A program made the position numbers and the translations under genes. A stretch of 19,025 nucleotides of DNA from UBA3478 sp036782715 (lineage in GTDB: Bacteria; Bacteroidota; Bacteroidia; Flavobacteriales; Flavobacteriaceae). The stretch's first letter is position 1, and every line of letters starts with the position of its first letter. The DNA lies in contig DAIPYN010000029.1 of the NCBI GenBank assembly GCA_036782715.1, positions 1-19,025 of the forward strand, in the 5' to 3' direction. Under the pieces are notes generated by a model. It saw nothing but the letters and a program-made list of their open reading frames with translations. It was not told the DNA's origin and made no database searches. Shown here in pieces: positions 14,118 through 19,025 of the stretch.

Positions 14118-15056
14118 CTAAAAGGTATAAACTACCTCTAATTGATGGCCCTCTAGTGCCTTTTTAGTAGCCTCTAAATCTTGAGTGAATCCCAAGAAAT
14201 AGCCTCCACCGCCAGAGCCACAGAGTTTAAGGTAATACGTATCGGTTTCTAACCCCTTCTGCCAGATATCGTGGAAGTTCGCAGGAATCATCGGCTTGAA
14301 GTGATCGAAAACCACTCCTGATAACTTTCGGAGATCGCTGAATAGCGAACGTATATTCCCGTTTAAGAAGTGATCAATACACGCATCGGTATACTGAACA
14401 AATTGCTCTCTCATTACCTCTTCAAACTGCTTGTTCTTGAGGTTCTCCATAAAGAGTTGAACCATTGGTGCCGTCTCTCCAGTAATGCCGCTGTCTAATA
14501 GAAAAACCGCTCCCTTACCCGCCTGGTTTTGCGAGGGTATTGGAGTCGATTCTACATGATCTTTAGCATGGATTAAAATAGGTAAACTTAGATAGCTATT
14601 AAGCGGGTCAAGTCCCGATGAAGTCCCATGAAAATGAGATTCCATGATCGCAAATTGTCCTTTGAGCGCAAACAGTTTTTCACGGGTTAACGAACCTAAG
14701 ACTGAAACTTTCTCATCAGCGTATCGGTCGTATATGGCAGCAACAATTGCTCCGCTACTCCCCACACCATATCCCATTGGGATTGAACTATCAAAATACA
14801 TACCTTTATCTAAATCGGCATTTAGTCGTTCAAAATCAAACGAAACATCAAGGTGCTGCTCAGCAACCTGATTCTTCAGGTAGGCAACATAATTCTTGAG
14901 ATGCGTATTAGAAGAAGCTATTTCAGAGGAGGTGTTTTCGGGAAAACGCAAGGCTCCTTTAAACGCATTAAACGGTATAGCAAGGCCTTTAGAATCTTTA
15001 ATAATCCCGTACTCTCCGAAAAGAAGAATCTTAGCGTAAAATAGTGGGCCTTTCAT
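14118..15056 (-). CDS. mvk: mevalonate kinase (GHMP kinase)
   Basis: A 312-residue GHMP-superfamily kinase. It starts KGPLFYAKILLFGEYGI, the usual N-terminal strand with Lys9 and Glu15; the ATP-binding loop is PMGYGVGSSGA (93-103); a catalytic pair is suggested by ESHFHGTSSGLD (Glu139, Asp150); and the C-terminal loop is LCGSGGGGYFLGF (278-290). This enzyme phosphorylates mevalonate using ATP in the lower mevalonate pathway. The ATG at 15056 is chosen because homologues I know start MKGPLFY and an A-rich stretch precedes it; an ATG at 15074 and a TTG at 15089 are in-frame alternatives. It lies between mvaD and ubiA on the same strand. No phosphomevalonate kinase is in the window, so this step is encoded elsewhere or the enzyme identity could be shifted by one step. 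Confidence 0.87.
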   Translation of the reverse strand: MKGPLFYAKILLFGEYGIIKDSKGLAIPFNAFKGALRFPENTSSEIASSNTHLKNYVAYLKNQVAEQHLDVSFDFERLNADLDKGMYFDSSIPMGYGVGSSGAIVAAIYDRYADEKVSVLGSLTREKLFALKGQFAIMESHFHGTSSGLDPLNSYLSLPILIHAKDHVESTPIPSQNQAGKGAVFLLDSGITGETAPMVQLFMENLKNKQFEEVMREQFVQYTDACIDHFLNGNIRSLFSDLRKLSGVVFDHFKPMIPANFHDIWQKGLETDTYYLKLCGSGGGGYFLGFTQDLEATKKALEGHQLEVVYTF

Positions 15057-15089
15057 TTTGTTTAATTTTTTCATCTCAAAGGTAAACAA

Positions 15090-16148
15090 TTATTTGGCTC
15101 CAATTCCGCATTCATCTAACAAGTACTGTCCGTCTTCGCAAAACGCAGCTAGCTCATTATCAATCAAATCAATAATATCATCCTTGTTTTCAGCGGGGTA
15201 TAACACATGTACATTTGCGCCGGCATCTAAGGTAAAACAAACCGGTATGTTCGTCTCTGCTCTAAACGTTCTGATGCGCTGTATAATCGATAACGTACCA
15301 GGCTGCATTAAAATATAACTAGGTGTAGAACTAAGCATCATCGCATGAAGACTAAGCGCCTCTAGCTCAACAATCTCAATAAACTGATCGAGGTCACCTC
15401 CGCGCAAAACAGCTAAAAGCTTCGCTAGATGATTATTTGCTTGAGTAAATCGCTGCTCAGCAAAAGGATGATTATTCATGAGATTATGACCCACCGTACT
15501 ACTCACAGACTTCACTCCTTTATGCACCAATAAAATCGCGTCTTGATAGGTGTTGAAAATCGGATGAGCATCAAGAAAAGGTGTTGCACAAAGATCTGAG
15601 CTTTCAGCAATATCTTTATGAAAACCCCAACTCATGAGTGGCCCTTCAATACTTCGAGCCGCACTTCCGGAACCTAAACGAGCTAGAAAAGAAGCCTTCT
15701 TCAAATTCAGTTCGCCACCGGAAAGCCTCGCCTCAAGATTGCAAATAGCCATTGCTAAAGCCGCCATTCCACTAGCTGAAGATGCTATTCCGCTACTGTG
15801 CGGGAAACTATTCGAGGTTTCGACATTCAAGCTATAGCCTTTCAAATAAGGGCAGTAAACCCCAATTCTATCTACAAAGGACTGAATCTTTGGAATAAAA
15901 CTTGGCTTGGCCTCACCCTCAAATTTTAAGTTAATTTCAGGAGTCTTAGAAGGCTCAAAAAATACCGTAGTATCGGTAAACGCCTTACTAAGCGTGAACG
16001 AAATCGATGGGTTAGCAGGAATCTGAGGATCGTATTTTCCCCAATACTTTACTAAAGCAATATTGCTCGGCGCACGATGTGTGGCTTTAAAAGCAAACTC
16101 ATTCTCCTTGAGGTTTGATTTAAATTCTTCGAGCAATTGATTATCCAT
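15090..16148 (-). CDS. mvaD: diphosphomevalonate decarboxylase
   Basis: A 352-residue GHMP-family enzyme that decarboxylates mevalonate 5-diphosphate to isopentenyl diphosphate with ATP. Motifs: APSNIALVKYWGK (26-38), the phosphate loop SFPHSSGIASSASG (114-127), GSGSAARSIEG (159-169) and FTLDAGANVH (305-314) with the catalytic Asp308. The canonical Cys of the SACRS motif is Ala here, a substitution seen in Bacteroidota forms as far as I recall. The ATG at 16148 is preferred over a longer frame starting at 16262, which would run into the divergent glpK gene and add residues absent from the family. It is the first gene of the operon; its upstream region is shared with glpK. Confidence 0.92.
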   Translation of the reverse strand: MDNQLLEEFKSNLKENEFAFKATHRAPSNIALVKYWGKYDPQIPANPSISFTLSKAFTDTTVFFEPSKTPEINLKFEGEAKPSFIPKIQSFVDRIGVYCPYLKGYSLNVETSNSFPHSSGIASSASGMAALAMAICNLEARLSGGELNLKKASFLARLGSGSAARSIEGPLMSWGFHKDIAESSDLCATPFLDAHPIFNTYQDAILLVHKGVKSVSSTVGHNLMNNHPFAEQRFTQANNHLAKLLAVLRGGDLDQFIEIVELEALSLHAMMLSSTPSYILMQPGTLSIIQRIRTFRAETNIPVCFTLDAGANVHVLYPAENKDDIIDLIDNELAAFCEDGQYLLDECGIGAK

Positions 16149-16216
16149 AACTTCCCCTGTAAAGGGCAAAGATAACAGAATGTTATTGTATCTTTTTGGA
16201 GCTAAATGGGTTATTA
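16149..16216. promoter_or_regulatory. divergent mvaD/glpK intergenic region with inverted repeat
   Basis: These 68 bases lie between divergent start codons. They contain a perfect inverted repeat ATAACA-gaa-TGTTAT (16172-16186), a good size for a dimeric repressor half-site pair, and a smaller CCCT-gtaa-AGGG (16155-16166). Just downstream toward glpK is TATCTTTT (16189-16196), one base from the Bacteroidota -7 consensus TAnnTTTG. So the repeat would overlap or flank a glpK promoter. All of this is by eye; no glycerol regulator gene is in the window. Confidence 0.35.
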
Positions 16217-17701
16217 ATGAAATCATATATACTGGCCCTCGATCAGGGAACCACCAGCTCAAGAGCGTTAATTATTAATCACCAAGGTGAAGTTGTCGCT
16301 ATGGCTCAGAAGGAATTCAAGCAATTTTTTCCGCAAAATGGCTGGGTAGAGCACGACGCCAATGAAATTTGGGAAAGTCAACTCGAAGTTACTCGAGAAG
16401 CCCTTTCCAAAATCGAAGGGGAAGCATCCTCAATTAGCGCCATCGGAATTACCAATCAACGAGAGACCGCTGTAGTTTGGGATAGAAAAACCGGAAAGCC
16501 CATCTACAAAGCCATTGTCTGGCAAGATAAACGCACCACAGAATTCTGTGAACAATTAAAAACAGAAGGAAAGGCTGCGTTTATTCAGTCTAAAACCGGG
16601 CTCGTTATCGACTCGTATTTCTCAGGAACAAAAATTGCCTGGATCCTCGACCATATACCCGGAGCACGACAAAAAGCTGAGCAAGGGGAGCTGATGGCCG
16701 GCACTATTGACAGTTGGCTTTGTTATAAGTTGAGTAATCACGAGCTTCATATCACTGATCCTTCTAACGCATCACGAACCTTACTCTACAACATCAATAC
16801 ACTCGAATGGGACGAGGAGTTACTCGAACTTTTCAAAGTACCTGGTACCCTTTTACCAGAGGTTAAGTCTTCAAGCGAAGTCTATGGATATACGCACAAA
16901 GAACTTTTCGGACAAGAGGTTCCTATTGCAGGTATTGCTGGAGACCAACAGGCTGCATTATTCGGACAGCAATGTACCGAAGTTGGTATGGTTAAAAATA
17001 CCTATGGTACCGGTTGTTTCATGCTGATGAATGTCGGTAACCAACCGGTCTTCTCAAAGGCTAATCTCCTGAGTACGGTAGCTTGGCAAATCGGCGATCA
17101 GGTCACCTACGCGCTTGAAGGAAGTGTTTTTATGGCTGGTGCCATCGTTCAATGGCTTAGAGATAGTCTAGGGTTCATCGAAGCCTCTTCAGAAGTAGAA
17201 GCGCTTGCGGCTAGCGTGCCAGACAGTTCGGGAGTTTATTTTGTACCGGCTTTCGTCGGGCTTGGAGCACCCTATTGGGATGCTTACGCTAGAGGTCAAA
17301 TCACCGGGCTAACTCGAGGAACCACAAAGGCTCATATCTCTAGAGCCGCATTAGATGCGATTGCCTATCAAACCTTAGATATTTTGGAGGCCATGCAAAA
17401 AGATGCAGACACCTCGATTCAAGTACTCAAAGTAGACGGCGGCGCCTCGAATAATAACCTACTTATGCAGTTTCAGGCAGATATTTTACAAAGTCAGGTA
17501 CTTCGACCGAAGCAAGTAGAAACTACAGCCATGGGAGCTGCCTTCCTTGCAGGTCTCGCGGTAAATTTCTGGGCCTCTACTCAAGAAATTAATAGCATCT
17601 CAGAAGAGGATCGCAGGTTTATTCCAGAACCACTAAATTCAAAAATTACTAACGGCATTAAGGGTTGGCACGAGGCTGTGTCAACTTGCCTAACCAAATA
17701 A
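16217..17701 (+). CDS. glpK: glycerol kinase
   Basis: A 494-residue FGGY-family kinase, close to the length of E. coli GlpK (about 500). Features: N-terminal phosphate loop LALDQGTTSSRALI (6-19), ITNQRET (78-84) and WQDKRT (102-107) of the glycerol site, GDQQAALFGQ (242-251, with catalytic Asp243), the adenosine-side TYGTGCFMLMN (262-272) and VDGGASNNNLLMQFQADI in the C-terminal domain. It phosphorylates glycerol to glycerol 3-phosphate in the cytosol. The ATG at 16217 is chosen because it puts the phosphate loop at the usual distance; an in-frame start at 16196 lies upstream. The aquaglyceroporin gene follows after two bases, making a glpK-glpF transcription unit. Confidence 0.96.
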   Translation: MKSYILALDQGTTSSRALIINHQGEVVAMAQKEFKQFFPQNGWVEHDANEIWESQLEVTREALSKIEGEASSISAIGITNQRETAVVWDRKTGKPIYKAIVWQDKRTTEFCEQLKTEGKAAFIQSKTGLVIDSYFSGTKIAWILDHIPGARQKAEQGELMAGTIDSWLCYKLSNHELHITDPSNASRTLLYNINTLEWDEELLELFKVPGTLLPEVKSSSEVYGYTHKELFGQEVPIAGIAGDQQAALFGQQCTEVGMVKNTYGTGCFMLMNVGNQPVFSKANLLSTVAWQIGDQVTYALEGSVFMAGAIVQWLRDSLGFIEASSEVEALAASVPDSSGVYFVPAFVGLGAPYWDAYARGQITGLTRGTTKAHISRAALDAIAYQTLDILEAMQKDADTSIQVLKVDGGASNNNLLMQFQADILQSQVLRPKQVETTAMGAAFLAGLAVNFWASTQEINSISEEDRRFIPEPLNSKITNGIKGWHEAVSTCLTK

Positions 17702-17703
17702 CT

Positions 17704-18444
17704 ATGAATATCGTTTTCGCAGAATTTATCGGAACCTTTTTAATGATGCTTCTTGGTTTAGGAGTCAATGCAAACGTTGCCCTTAAAGGAACCAAAGGAT
17801 CTTACAGTAGTGCTAGTGCATGGGTACTCATCTGCGCGGGATGGGCATTTGCAGTTTACATTGGAGTGGTAGTTGCTGGACCCATAAGTGGCGCCCACCT
17901 CAACCCAGCGGTAAGTTCAGCGCTTTTGGTTCAAGGATCATTATCTCTAGCCGATTTTACATTATTTGTTCCTGCCCAATTTGCCGGTGCGATGCTCGCA
18001 GCATTAGCAGTATGGTTTATGTATCGAGATCACTTTGAGGCAACCGAATGTCTTGAAACCAGGCGTGGGGTATTTTGCACCGCTCCTGAAGTGTATAGTG
18101 TCAGTCGAAATTTCTTCAGTGAATTTATTGGGGCCTTTGTATTGCTTTTTGCCATTTTACATATCACCGATCCTGAAGTGCTAGAAACCGGTCAAAAACT
18201 AGGAATGGGTTCGTTAGGGGCACTACCCGTAGCGATATTCGTATGGGGAATCGGGCTTAGCTTAGGAGGTACCACCGGCTATGCCATTAACCCTGCAAGA
18301 GATTTAGGGCCGAGACTGACCCACGCCTTACTTCCTATGAAGCAAAAGGCTGACGGCAACTGGTCCTATGCATGGATCCCCGTGGTGGCTCCAATTGCAG
18401 GAGGAGTTTTTGCAGCACTATTACACCAATTTCTGATAAGTTAA
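17704..18444 (+). CDS. glpF: glycerol uptake facilitator (MIP family)
   Basis: A 246-residue channel of the aquaporin superfamily with six helices and two half-helices. The NPA boxes are SGAHLNPAV (62-70) and TGYAINPARD (191-200); the Asp after NPAR (Asp200) marks the glycerol-facilitator branch. Selectivity-filter candidates are Trp47, Gly192/Tyr193 and Arg199, with Tyr where E. coli GlpF has Phe200. It lets glycerol diffuse into the cell, where GlpK traps it. The ATG at 17704 lies two bases after the glpK stop, so the two are co-transcribed. Its stop overlaps the stop of the convergent phosphodiesterase gene by four bases. Call is sure; transport of other small polyols, or of arsenite as some aquaglyceroporins do, is possible. 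Confidence 0.95.
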   Translation: MNIVFAEFIGTFLMMLLGLGVNANVALKGTKGSYSSASAWVLICAGWAFAVYIGVVVAGPISGAHLNPAVSSALLVQGSLSLADFTLFVPAQFAGAMLAALAVWFMYRDHFEATECLETRRGVFCTAPEVYSVSRNFFSEFIGAFVLLFAILHITDPEVLETGQKLGMGSLGALPVAIFVWGIGLSLGGTTGYAINPARDLGPRLTHALLPMKQKADGNWSYAWIPVVAPIAGGVFAALLHQFLIS

Positions 18445-19025
18445 AGCGCCCGGTCTGGATAATTGCAGAAAATACCATCAACGCCCATGGCTTTCATTTG
18501 AGCAATATCTTCTGGTTCATTGACCGTATATGTATACACCTTGAAGCCTTTCTCATGAATGGCGTCTACCGCTTCTTGAGTAAGATTTTTATACCAAGGG
18601 TTGACTGCCATTGCTCCTAACTTTTCGGCCATAGGAATGGCATCTAAAGGATCTTCTTCGGTGAGTACTGCGATAGCTACCTCTGGGTTCAGTTCTCGTA
18701 TTTTTTCAAGTTCATCCCAACGGAATGATGAAATCACGAATTGATCAAGACTCCAGCCTTGATGTAAACTATAGTACTCGATGATTTGATTGACTTTCGC
18801 TGCAGTATTAGCCCCCTTGAGTTCTATGTTTAAAGAAATTCGACCATCTACCGCTTTAAGTACATCTTGAAGTTTAGGTATTTGATGACCTCCCTGAAGG
18901 GTTAAGGCCAATACTTCGGGCATATATAGATCTTCTATTTCTCCGGCTCCATTAGTCAAATCATCTACTCGATCGTCATGGAACACAACAACCTCTCCAG
19001 AGCGAATGCGAAACACATCTATCTC
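18441..19025 (-). CDS. glycerophosphodiester phosphodiesterase, C-terminal part (cut by window edge)
   Basis: The minus strand is open to the window edge; 194 codons are visible and the N-terminal GHRG part is missing. The first visible residues, EIDV, are the metal-binding ExD of the family, followed by VVVFHDDRVDDLTNG (catalytic His and Asp), NIELKG, then TIM-barrel strands such as VISSFRW, AVLTEE, AVNPWYKNL and the closing YTYTVNEPED and GVDGIFCNYPDRA. GDPD enzymes hydrolyse glycerophosphodiesters to an alcohol and glycerol 3-phosphate; this fits beside glpK and glpF. Whether a signal peptide makes it periplasmic cannot be seen. The first ATG/GTG reading inside the window (GTG at 19016) is not the real start. 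It converges on glpF with a four-base overlap. Confidence 0.92.
   Translation of the reverse strand, partial: EIDVFRIRSGEVVVFHDDRVDDLTNGAGEIEDLYMPEVLALTLQGGHQIPKLQDVLKAVDGRISLNIELKGANTAAKVNQIIEYYSLHQGWSLDQFVISSFRWDELEKIRELNPEVAIAVLTEEDPLDAIPMAEKLGAMAVNPWYKNLTQEAVDAIHEKGFKVYTYTVNEPEDIAQMKAMGVDGIFCNYPDRAL

Noticed and set aside
1..19025. CRISPR array, tRNA, rRNA, insertion sequence, phage or toxin-antitoxin genes
   Set aside because: No direct-repeat array, cloverleaf, transposase motif or terminal repeats were seen on reading both strands.

Overview
The window looks like chromosome from a member of the Bacteroidota, most probably a marine-type Flavobacteriales relative. The grounds are a mevalonate-pathway operon (mvaD, mvk, a UbiA prenyltransferase, an S4-type pseudouridine synthase) in an order I associate with flavobacteria, A/T-rich start regions that mostly lack Shine-Dalgarno sequences, many lipoproteins/exported proteins of flavobacterial style, and moderate-to-low GC. 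This assignment is from gene content only. No tRNA, rRNA, CRISPR array, insertion sequence or phage gene was seen, and almost every base lies in a gene.

Left part (1-3745, all on the minus strand). Reading in the direction of transcription: a lipoprotein glycoside hydrolase of family 32; then three genes joined by 1-base stop/start overlaps, namely a Tat-type Rieske iron-sulfur lipoprotein, a four-helix cytochrome-b561-like membrane protein with a signal peptide, and an exported YceI protein; then a PAS/LOV-like sensor gene cut by the window edge. The Rieske/b561-like/YceI trio looks like a small periplasmic electron-transfer module.

Centre (3807-12346, plus strand). Eight genes, seven of them overlapping head-to-tail, form what I read as an arsenosugar-type locus: a TIGR04282-like nucleotidyl/glycosyl transferase, a purine-nucleoside-phosphorylase-family enzyme whose active-site residues look like methylthioadenosine phosphorylase, an arsenosugar-type arsenite methyltransferase (ArsM), an FAD/NAD(P) oxidoreductase, a membrane polyferredoxin, a DPM1-like GT2 transferase, a processive CESA-like GT2 transferase and a GT-C-like membrane transferase. 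The radical SAM enzyme ArsS expected between ArsM and the nucleoside-cleaving step is not in the window. A plausible scheme (inference) is: arsenite methylated by ArsM; adenosylated by an ArsS encoded elsewhere; adenine removed by the phosphorylase; the resulting arsenic-ribose unit glycosylated or attached to a carrier by the transferases, with the flavoprotein/polyferredoxin pair handling electrons.

Right-centre (12303-16148, minus strand). mvaD, mvk, ubiA and rluB-like genes with 2-33 base gaps: isoprenoid precursor synthesis, a polyprenyl transferase and an rRNA modification enzyme. The last gene of this operon and the last gene of the arsenosugar-type operon converge and overlap by 44 bases.

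Right end (16217-19025). glpK and glpF in tandem, converging on a glycerophosphodiester phosphodiesterase gene that runs off the window: glycerol and glycerophosphodiester salvage. A 68-base divergent region between mvaD and glpK contains a perfect 6-base inverted repeat that could be an operator.
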